Source: an uncultured Oscillospiraceae bacterium | Lineage (GTDB): Bacteria; Bacillota; Clostridia; Oscillospirales; Oscillospiraceae | Assembly (NCBI GenBank): GCA_910585815.1 | Contig: CAJUFJ010000050.1 | Location: 1-25,267, forward strand | Reading direction: 5' to 3' | Length of the DNA stretch: 25,267 bases | Shown here: piece after piece, positions 8,077 to 18,100 of the stretch | How positions within the stretch are numbered: the stretch's first letter is position 1 | Layout of the letters: each line of letters opens with the position of its first letter | Translations under genes and position numbers: made by a program | Notes under the pieces: model-generated | What the model saw: only the letters and a program-made list of their open reading frames with translations | What the model was told of the DNA's origin: nothing | The model's database searches: none

Positions 8077-8178
8077 AATAAGGCGAAGCGCATGGCCAAC
8101 ATCTACACCTATAACACCGCACTAAAATCCAACTTTAGGGCCTGCGCCCGATGCACCCTGCATAGATTCGAAAGATAG
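8077..8178 (+). pseudogene. Remnant related to the small gene at 6892
   Basis: In one frame this stretch reads NKAKRMANIYTYNTALK, matching NEAERTASIYTHNEALK of the gene at 6892; DNA identity is also evident over about 50 nt. It has no start or ribosome site and decays after the match into ACARCTLHRFER and a stop. It lies downstream of a giant-gene head, whereas the intact relative lies upstream of one. A second copy of this neighbourhood was therefore probably joined here. Confidence 0.6.
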
Positions 8179-8244
8179 CGGACAGTAGACGATGCTGGAC
8201 AGTAGGATAGACCATAGATATAAGAATAAACTATTGGAAAGCAA

Positions 8245-8273
8245 TTGAAATTTAAATGGAAAGGTGCTATTAT
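8245..8273 (+). promoter_or_regulatory. Promoter of the GGDEF-like cargo gene
   Basis: TTGAAA (8245-8250) and TATTAT (8268-8273) are 17 nt apart, and TGC directly before the -10 gives an extended -10 element. The same two hexamers with the same spacing precede the cargo gene at 22001. Confidence 0.65.
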
Positions 8274-8304
8274 TAGAAAAAGACAGTAGTGAGGGTATGC
8301 GGTA

Positions 8305-9024
8305 ATGATGACCTGCATTTCGGAAAATAAAGAATGGATATTTAGCGGAATTGGCCTAACAGTTCTTAGTGGGCTTATTGCGGTGGTACGCCTTATAGTA
8401 AAACGTTTAGTGCATAATTATCAGTTAAGGAACACACCTCCATATAGATTCAAGTACGCATATAGTGAGGATGACTATTGGCCATGGCATTTTTTTATTG
8501 AAGAACCTGACCAAAAGTTTTTGTCAAACTGTTCAATAAAAACACATTCTCTTTTACTAAAAAAATTGAAAAAGACAATTAAGAGCTATGAGTCTTTAGT
8601 TTGGCTTGATATAGACAAGTTTACTCAAATAAACAAAAATTTTGGGAGGGAATGCGGAGATGTAATTATACATACAATTTTGATGATTATTGCAGCTGTA
8701 GTAAATGAATTAAATCTGGATGTAAAAGTATTTCACGCTAATAAACGGGATGAATTTTATATTATTGGTGCTAATGATTCGATAGATATATTTACTGTTG
8801 AGGTGTTTATTTCAGCAATTAGTCAGTATGATTGGTCAAGCCTTGTACCAGATCTTTTTGTCACGTGCAGTGCTGGCCTTGCTTCGTATAAAAATAGCTC
8901 TACCGACACACTTAAACGGGCCAGGGTTAGTCTAAACTTGATAAAAGCTAAGGGCGGAAACGGTATAGGACCTGAAATATTTGCGCTACATCCATATAAA
9001 TTAGTCAATTTGGACATTTCATAA
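8305..9024 (+). CDS. Membrane-anchored degenerate GGDEF-domain protein
   Basis: This 239-aa protein has one transmembrane helix at about residues 11-33 (WIFSGIGLTVLSGLIAVV), a linker, and a nucleotidyl-cyclase fold of the GGDEF type. Conserved family features are LDIDKFTQINKNFG (Asp102, Asn110), GD at 118-119 and the late SAGLASYKN and AKGGNG segments. The signature loop reads NKRDEF (146-151): the Asp-Glu pair is kept, but both glycines are replaced by Lys-Arg. In diguanylate cyclases those glycines contact GTP, so normal c-di-GMP synthesis is doubtful; nucleotide sensing or an altered product is possible. The gene is far more AT-rich than the element around it and has its own promoter and terminator, so it looks like acquired cargo. 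GAGGG at 8291-8295 supports the ATG at 8305; an in-frame ATG follows at 8308. Confidence 0.75.
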   Translation: MMTCISENKEWIFSGIGLTVLSGLIAVVRLIVKRLVHNYQLRNTPPYRFKYAYSEDDYWPWHFFIEEPDQKFLSNCSIKTHSLLLKKLKKTIKSYESLVWLDIDKFTQINKNFGRECGDVIIHTILMIIAAVVNELNLDVKVFHANKRDEFYIIGANDSIDIFTVEVFISAISQYDWSSLVPDLFVTCSAGLASYKNSSTDTLKRARVSLNLIKAKGGNGIGPEIFALHPYKLVNLDIS

Positions 9025-9051
9025 GTGTAATAGAATTTTTCCATATTAAAA

Positions 9052-9100
9052 CCCGGAGGGCAGGCTTTCTATATGCCATATTCCTCCGGGCTTTTATATT
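9052..9100 (+). terminator. Intrinsic terminator just before the giant gene
   Basis: CCCGGAGG (9052-9059) pairs perfectly with CCTCCGGG (9083-9090), followed by CTTTTATATT. The loop holds a further GCA/TGC pairing. It ends 7 nt before the GGAGG of the giant gene at 9118, the same arrangement as at 7766-7834. It can end the cargo transcript and may also act as an attenuator for the giant gene. Confidence 0.8.
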
Positions 9101-9117
9101 GATTGGATGGAGGTAAC

Positions 9118-12100
9118 ATGGCAAACAAACTACAATATGTATCTGATCTGGCAGACCAGACCGCCCATACCGTCACACACAGCATAGACGGCTGGAAACG
9201 GTATTTGGACACGAGCGCCAGAATCTACAAGTACCCGTTTGATGAACAGCTCTTGATCTATGCTCAGCGCCCGGACGCCACCGCCTGCGCCAGCATGGAA
9301 TTGTGGAACGGCACCATGCGCCGGTGGATCAAGCCCGGTTCCAAAGGTATCGCAATCATCCGAAAAGACAGGCGCGGCAAGCCCGGTCTGGAGTATGTCT
9401 ATGACTATAGGGACACCCGCCCTGTGAACGGGGCACGGGAGCCATACCTGTGGCAGATGCGGAAGGAACACCACCCCGCCGTCCTCGCCGCCTTGGAACA
9501 GCGGTACGGCCCCGCTGCCAAGGGAGATATAGGAGATCAGCTCATGGAGCTGGCCCGCCATGCTGTGGATGAGGTCTACCGTGACCGTTTGAGCGACCTT
9601 GCCTATGACACCAAGGACAGTCTGCTGGAGGAACTGGATGATTTGAATTTGGAGGTGCGCTTCCGCCGCCTTTTGACCGCCAGCGTTCAGTACACCCTCC
9701 TGACCCGCTGCGGCCTGGACCCTCTGGACTATCTGGACGACGAAGATTTTGCGGGCATTTCGGAATTTTCCACCCCGGCAGTCCTCCACCACTTGGGCAA
9801 CGCCGCAAGCGCGGTTTCTATGGAAGCCCTAATGGAGATTGGGACTGCCATCCGGCAGTACGAACAGACACAAGCAAAAAATAATCAAAAAATTTCCGAA
9901 AAACCTCTTGCAAAAGAACCTCAAACCGGTTATACTACAACCAGAGAGGAATTTAATACTGTAAAGCGTGAAAGCGCAGAAAGGAGCGATACAGATGGCG
10001 GAGCTGACTTACACGAAGGTGGGCGATTACCTGGTGCCCGATCTGGTGATGGACGGCGAGGACGAACTGGAGGAAATGCCGCTGGGCAAGTACGGGATGT
10101 TGCGGGAGGACTTTCTGAAGGAGCATCACAGCGGGACATACACCTCCATGCTTCTGACGGGCAGGCTGACCGATCACCTGCGGGAGATCGACCGGCAGGC
10201 GCAGGAGCAGGTGGACAGTATCGTGAGGGACCTGATGAAAAGCCGGGGCGTGAACGAGGAATTGAAGGCCAGAGATCAGATGGCGTGGGTGCAGGCGGTG
10301 AACGGCTTCACCCATCAGGCGGAGGAAATGGTGCTGGCGGAGATCGTCTACAAGTAGATCAGGAGCAGCATGAAGCGGCGGGCGGACAGCCCGCCGCTTC
10401 TGTGCTCCAAGAGCCGGAGGAAACCCCTGCGCCGGGGCTGGCCCGGTTCCATTTGTTCCCTACCGTGGAGGAACAGGTGGAGGCCATTGCCGAGGCCCAG
10501 GCAGAGGAAAAGAGGCAGACGGAAATTGACGCTTCCATCATACATCGTGTGCCTGACGTGGTGGTGGATCGTATCCTTACCAGCGGCGGCAACAGCAGGC
10601 ACAGCATTGAGCGCATTGTCGCCTTCTTCCAGAAAAGTCCCAGCAGCGAGGACGCCGCCGCGTTTCTGGAGAAGGAGTATGGGGTCGGCGGTAAGGGCCT
10701 GACGGTTGCCAAAACGAAATACGCCATGTGGTTTGATGAAAAAGGGGTCCATATCTGCCCCGGAAACAACACCTATGGAGCTATTTTCACACATCTCCCG
10801 TGGGCCGTTGTGGGCATCCGTATTTCCCAGCTTCTGAAGGACGGTATGTTTGCCAGCCAGGAGAAGATCGACACAGCGCAGGAAAACGAGCTGGACAGTC
10901 TGGCCAACCGGCTGGCCGACCTCTGCGTGGAGTTCAGTGATGAGGCAAAGGAGAAGGACTATCTGCATACCGTTTCCGAAGCATATAGGGGGAGCAGAAG
11001 CGAGGAAAGCGTGCTGCGGATCAAGGAACTTCTGCGTGAGCCGGAGAGCCGCCGCCGTGTCCTCTCCGAATTACGGGCGTTCTCCAATTCTTATGTAACA
11101 GACCGCTCGTTGCTGAGACACCGCCCCGCTATATCCCTGCCTGCGCTGATCCGTCAAACCGCCGATCTGGATAAGCCGGTCACAGAGTTTAAGGCGGTAG
11201 ACGGCTTTGCCCCCGCAAAAGCCACTTTTATCACGGAAGATGAAATCGACCAGTTTTTAATGGGTGCTTTCAGCCTTGAAGGGGGCAGAATCCGGGTTTA
11301 TTCCTACTTCATGCAGGGCCACGACGCCAAGGAGTGCGCCGCGTTTCTGCGGCATGAGTGCGGCGATATGGGCCGCACCTCTGAGAAATTGAAAACGTGG
11401 AGCGATACGAAGGGCATCAAGTTCACCCGCTTGCACGAAGATTCAGGCGCGGACGGATATGATACCGTTTATCTCAACTGGAACCAGGCGCAGAAGCGTA
11501 TCCGGGATTTGATCGAGAAAGACCGCTACCTTACCCGCCAAGAGCGGGAAAGCCTGCCGGAGCATGACAAAAACCATCTTGCCCGGATGCTCTATCATTT
11601 CTTCTCCCATGTACCCGACTGCAAACACCTGCCCTTTGCCAATGGCGCGGACCTTGCAGCGGCGGCCAAGCAGATACTCCCCCTGCTGGAAGTACCTGAA
11701 GCGGCGGCGAAGCTGTTTGATACCATGTTGAGTGATTTTTCCGCAATCAGCCCGGACGCGGACGGTTATACGGGCATGATGTTTGCCATGCGGGATATGG
11801 GGGCGTTTGTGCGTGGGGATTCCCCCCTGTTCTCCCCGCTGCCGGAGAGCGCCCTGCAAGCGGAGCGCGAGGTAAAGGAGCGAAACCGAAAAAAGGACCA
11901 GACCCCGGAACAGGGTGCTGTGACCGATGCGCCAGAACCGCCGGGAGAGGCTTCCAGCGATTTGGCGGCGGTGGCCCGCGCCCTTGCCAGTAAGCGCAAG
12001 CCGGAGGCCACGGTGGCCCGCGCCCTTGCCAGTAAGCGCAAGCCGGAGGCCACGGTGCGGGGTGATGGACAATTCTCCCTGTTTTCTTCCGGGCAGATGG

Positions 12101-15100
12101 CGGAGCCGCAGGAACAGCGAGAGATCACCGATATGGACCTTGACCATTTTCTGATCGAGGATTTGGGCGACCCGGAGCGCAAGCAGAGGCTTTACGCTCT
12201 GTTCACTGAGGGCTGGTCTGACGCGATCATCGTGCGGAAGCTGGAACAGGAGTATAGCTGGTCCAGACATGGAAACGTGGAAGGGGGCTTCTGCACTCTG
12301 TCGGACGGCACAAGGGGTTATGCCTATTTTGCGAAGGAACTGCGGATTTCTCCCAGGCCAGAGGGGAAAATGCGCCATGTTTCCTTTGAGGAAATGGCCG
12401 CTCATATCCGCCAGCTTATCCAAGAGGGCCGCTACCTGTCCCCGGAAGAACTGGAGCGGTATCAGAAGGACCATGCGGCCCCGGAGCCGGAGGCCCCCGT
12501 ATTTTCCACGCCGCCCCAAGCACCGGAGCAGGAGCAGGAAACCTCCCGCTCCCCTTGGTGGGATGAATATTCCACTGTTAAGGAAAGCCACCCAAATCAC
12601 CTTATTCTTTATCAGGTTGGCGACTTTTTTGAGTTGTTTGGCGAGGATGCCAAAACCGCCGCCGCTGTGCTGGGCCTGACCTTGACCAACCGGCCTGTTG
12701 GCGGCGTGGGGCGTGTGGAGATGTGCGGCTTCCCTATCCATGCGCTGGAGCAGAATGTTGAAAAGCTGCGCGGGCAGTATGACGTGGCTGTTTCTGCTGT
12801 TGATACGAAAACCGGAGCATATCAGACACGCACTATGGCCGCGCTTGACGGCGGTACGGTTCCCTACAACTTTGAGTTTGAATACCGGCAACTGAGCCGC
12901 TTGAAATCGGACTGTGATTATTTTCTTGGCGCGGGCGGCAGGCACGAAAGGCATTTGTCAGAGGGCGGCAGTATCGCAGCGCAGATCGCCAAGATGCGGG
13001 AATTGTACGGCCTTCTTCCTGAGAAACCGGAATGGCTGACGGCGGAGGATATTGACCGTTACGAGGCCCAAATGACAGGCGCGGAGCCTGAGAAACAGGC
13101 TGTGGAGCAACACGAAGCCCCCGCTCCCGCAAAGGAAGCGGTTGCCGCCGTCCAGAATCCCAACTATGAGATCACTGTTACATCGGCGGAAGCGTTGATT
13201 TTAGCAAGGCCCATGTCACAAGCGGGGATCACGGCCAATCGGACTGTCCAGGAAAATGGCGATGTTACATTCAGTGTCCCGGAATCCGAGAAGGATGTCC
13301 TCGAACGGCTGATTACGAAAATCAGGAAGGATATTTCCAGAGCGGCGGAGGCTGTGTCCAAACCCAAAAAGGCCAGACGCACGCGCCCGGAGATCAATTA
13401 CCGTGCCTTTGAGAAATTGTTTCCTGAGATCATCAGCGGCGAATACCGCAGTATGCACTTGCAGGCGGGGCCATCCTATATGCCTCTCCACGTTCAATGG
13501 ATCGCGGATGATGCGGTTGCCGTCAGCCACACCTACCAGCAAAACGGCGATACCATGTATGACCCGGAAATGACTTTCCGGGTTGACCGGGAGAAGGGGA
13601 CGCTGGAGGCGCTGACCTTCCGGCAGGATAGCGGCATCCCGCTCTATCAGGAGGTCTACCCGGAGCCGGGCAAGTGGATTCCCAAGCTGCGGAACGATTT
13701 GAACACCTTTGCCGCACAGTGGATGAAAAATATCACGGCGCAGAAATTCATCAGGGAGCAAGCTGTCTCTGTGCGGGACGGGGAGGACGTTGAGGTTTTC
13801 TTCAGCCCGGAAGGGGCGCCCTTTGCCGCCTATGACATTCTGATGCGGGAAGCGGACACGATCACGGCGCAGCTTCTGAACGATGAAAGCTACGCAAACG
13901 CCCGGATGAACAGCGATGAGCAGAACAGCCGGGATGAGTGCAACATCGCAATCAACCGAATTGCGGTTTCCATGCTCAAAACAAATCCGCAGTTTTATCG
14001 CGCCTATTTTGATTCGCTGGAGGCGGTTCATCGGTTCCGCAATTACCTTTTTGAGACTACCTACCAGCAGAATTTGGCAACGGAGCAGGCCCCCGTCAGC
14101 TCCGTCACGCTGTACCGTGAGGCGCTTGCTTTACTGGTCGGCGCCGTCAGGGGCAGCAGCTTTTATGATTATCTCCGCGACCGGGAAACGGATTATCACA
14201 GCGCAAAAGACGAACTGGATGCTGAGATCACCGCCATGATGGATGAGGTCAAGGAGGGAAATCCCGCTCTGTATGAAGCCTACCACGCTCTGCCCAAGTT
14301 CCGGGAATGGCTGGTGGAGGATATTCTGGAGCAGACCTATCAGGACTATATCACCGACCCCCGTGACGCGGTGCAGCGGTACGCCGACACGCCGGACGCC
14401 CCCGCATGGATTCGAGAGGATGCCCCAGCGCAGACGGAGCAGGATGCCCATGAAACGGCGCCCCCGAAGGAAAAGGCCGAAGCCCGCGACCCATTGGCCC
14501 CAGCTTATCAGGAGGGCGATACAGTCTATATCCGCGACAGGGCGTTTATTGTCAAAAAGGTGGAAAAATCCAGTGTATTGCTGCAAGACCAATCGCATAG
14601 CCTTCCGATTTATGAGCGGTACGGCAAAGAACCCTTTGCACGGGAACTGTTGGAGGATGACCGCAACAGCAATATCACACCGTTCCTCTCTGCCTATCTG
14701 CCGGACATCGACCCTGTTTTGCGGGAAACTCTGACCGGGGACGGCGGTTTGCTGGAACTGTGGGACAAAGCCATGATCGCTGGATACATCCAGGCAGGCG
14801 AGAATAATCTGGAGATCGCCCAGCGGCTGGCGGACACCTATAAGGGCGTTGTGGGAACTGTGGTCCTTTGGACGGGCAATCAGGCGGACTACTCCGCGGA
14901 CAGCTCCGGCTTTGAGGTCCACATTCACGATGGGCAGGATTCCAAGATATCTATGCCCTGGCACCTGATCGCCCCTATTCTCCGCGCACTCTACCAACAG
15001 GAGCTGGACGGCTTTCTCCATGAACCGCCCGCAGAAGGCCATTCACGGGAGCAGGCGGAGGCCAGTACAGAGATACCCCAAGTGCCGGAGACGGTGGCGG

Positions 15101-18100
15101 AACCCACCGGGGCGGATGCGCCGGGAAATGCGGAAACGGTTTGGCACACTCCCGGCGGAAAAGAATACCGCGCCGGGGACACGGTGGAACACATCATTGA
15201 TGGGACGCCCAACCAAATCGTCATTGACAGCATAGGCGAGGATTATATTTATTACACGTTCCCCGATTTGGCACAAGCCCCCACTGAAATGTTCCGTGAC
15301 AAATTTGAAAAACTCTTGGATGATGGCAGCCATGCCGTTGTCCGCAAAGCCAGCAAACACGCCCATCAAGCGTCCACTGAACCCAGCCTTGCCCCTAATG
15401 TTTCGGAATACCTCAATTTGAAAGCACAGCACCCGGATAAGCTGGTGGGTGTCCAAATGGGCCAGTATATGATGTTTTATGGCAAGGATGCGGAAGAAGC
15501 CTCCGCCGCATTAGGCCGGAACATACTGACGCGGGACATTCCAGGCTTGGGTGAAACCAGTGTGACAGGATACAACGGCGCATGGCAGGCTGCGCTCAAA
15601 AAATTGCTGGAGCATGGCAAGAGCGTGGTGCTGGCCCGTCCCGATCCCCAGCGCGGCCCTGACGCCCCCTATGAGATCATTAAGGAGCGTGATATTTCCA
15701 AGTATATCCCCTTGGGCAAGGAGCTGACCATTGACGGACGGCGCATGAAGGTGGACAGCATCGACTACGCCAGCGATAAGGTCAGCCTCATGGACGTGGA
15801 ACTGACGATGGAGCATCGGCAGCCCGTTTTCCATGAGGAATCTGTTATTGTTGTCCGCGAATATGTGGAGGAAGCGGAACGGCGGGAATTTGAGCAGGCG
15901 GCCCATGTTGAGGAAATAGTGGAAGCCCCTGCCGCTGACGAACCAGTGCCGCCAGAAAGTCAGCGCCATGCCGGAGCCGATGAGCTGGATGAAGCCAAAC
16001 GACTGATAGAGGATTTCTGTGATGTGGAGTATGACGGCGGCGTTGATTTTTCTGATCTGGAGCATATCGGCATCGCCTACACCTCCACCGAGGATGAAAA
16101 GCACGAAATTCAAGTGGAGGTCAATCTGCTGGATTTCAGTGTCACGCAGATGCTGGACGATCAACTTGTCGAGCAGCGCCGGTACAAAACCCTGCGGGAG
16201 TTGATTGACAACGAACTGTCCGCCCTTGCCTTTGATGACCTGATTCATGTGGAGGGTGAGCCGGAGCAACTGCTGGCAAGCGCACTGAGAGCGGCGCAAA
16301 AGCCGGGACCCGCCCCGGAACCGGAACGGGTGGAGATCGACGGCGGCAGGATCGCAGAGCCGCCCGCACCCAAAACGCCCATAACCTCTAAGGTAGTGGG
16401 ACGGGTAAACGCCGGAGCCTTTGACGTGATATTTGAGGAACTGCACGTTGGCCCGGAACTGCACAATTTCCACATCACTGACGAGGGCCTGGGTACTGGC
16501 GGACAGAAAACCAAATATCAAAATAATGCAGCGGCTACCCGTACCTTGAAGCAGATCGAGGCGGATGGCCGTTTGGCTACCCCAGAGGAACAGGAGATAC
16601 TGTCCCGCTATGTCGGCTGGGGCAGTCTGCCCCAAGCGTTTGACGAAAACAACAAAGCGTGGGCCAAGGAGTCTGAGGAATTGCAGTCGCTTCTCACCCC
16701 GGACGAGTATGCTGCCGCCAGAGCGACTACGCTGAACGCCCACTATACCAGCCCCCGCGTTATCAAGGCCATTTACGATGCTGTGCAGCGGATGGGCTTT
16801 CAGCCGGGGAATGTGCTGGAGCCGTCCTGCGGTATCGGGAACTTTTTCGGACTTCTGCCGGAAAATCTTTCTGGCGCAAATCTGTACGGCGTGGAGTTGG
16901 ACAGCTTGACGGGCAGGATCGCAAGACAGCTTTATCAAAAGGCCAATATTACCGTAGACGGCTTTGAAAACACCGACCACCCGGATGATTTCTTTGACCT
17001 CGCCGTGGGCAACGTGCCTTTCGGCTCATACAAAGTGCATGACCGCCGTTATAACCGGCACAATCTCCAGATACACGATTATTTCCTGATGAAAACACTG
17101 GACAAGCTGCGTCCTGGCGGCATCATGGCGGTCATTACCTCAAAGGGCACCATGGACAAGAAAAACAGCAAGGCGCGGGAAGCCCTGGCGCAAAAAGCCA
17201 ACCTCCTGGGCGCGATCCGCCTGCCCAACAACACGTTCAAGGCCAACGCCGGAACCGAAGTCACCAGTGATATCCTGTTTTTTCAAAAACGGGCCACTGT
17301 ACCGGAAAAAATGCCGGAATGGGTGGAAAGCGGCCTGACTGCGGACGGCGTACCCCTTAACCAGTATTACCTTCAGCACCCGGAGATGGTGCTGGGCACG
17401 ATGGCCCTCGGCAAAAGTCTGTATGGCAACGACACGGAAACCGCCTGTTATCCCATTGAGGGTGCTGATCTGGCGGAACAGCTTGCCGGGGCTGTTGCCC
17501 ATATCGCCCCACCTGACCAGGCACTGCTGGACATGGACGCGCCTGAACAGGAGGACGGCAAAGCGGTTGAGAGCATCCCGGCAGACCCGAATGTACGCAA
17601 TTTCAGCTATACGGTGTCCAAGGGGAAAATTTACTTCCGGGAGAACTCCCGCATGGCCCCGGTGGAGCTGGGCAAGGTCCCGACCGCCCGTGTCAAAGGG
17701 ATGATCGGTATTCGGGACAGTGCCCGGAAACTCATTGATTTGCAGTTGAAAGGCGCGTCCGATGCCGAGATCAAGGAGGAACAGGCCAGCCTTAACCGCC
17801 TCTATGACGCCTATACCAAGAAATACGGCATCTTGAACAGCGCCGGGAACCGGCTGGCGTTCAACCAGGATTCCTCCTATCCCTTGCTCTGCTCTCTGGA
17901 AGTGCTGGATGATGAGGGCAATTTTAAGCAAAAGGCGGATGTGTTTACCAAGCGGACCATCCAGCACCATGAGGCCGTGACCAGTGTAGACACGGCGGTG
18001 GAGGCTCTGGCGGTATCTATTGGGGAGCGGGCCTGTGTGGATTTGGGCTTTATGGCCTCTCTCATGGACGGCGGTGAAAAAATCCCGCAGATCGTGGAGG

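Larger units (their letters stand above)
7969..8304. other. Recombination scar without an intact gene
   Basis: This 336-nt stretch between the truncated head and the GGDEF-like gene changes from GC-rich to AT-rich. It contains a small hairpin (GGTGAA 7964-7969 with TTCACC 7978-7983), a decayed coding fragment at about 8077-8178, and the promoter of the following gene. I see no transposase, no clear terminal repeats and no duplicated target site. It reads as a junction between two related elements. Confidence 0.6.

Noticed and set aside
8305..9024. Assignment to a minimal CRISPR polymerase (mCpol/Panoptes-type) or a known CBASS system
   Set aside because: The fold class is related, but no partner effector gene lies beside it, the protein is membrane anchored, and the motif does not clearly match mCpol.
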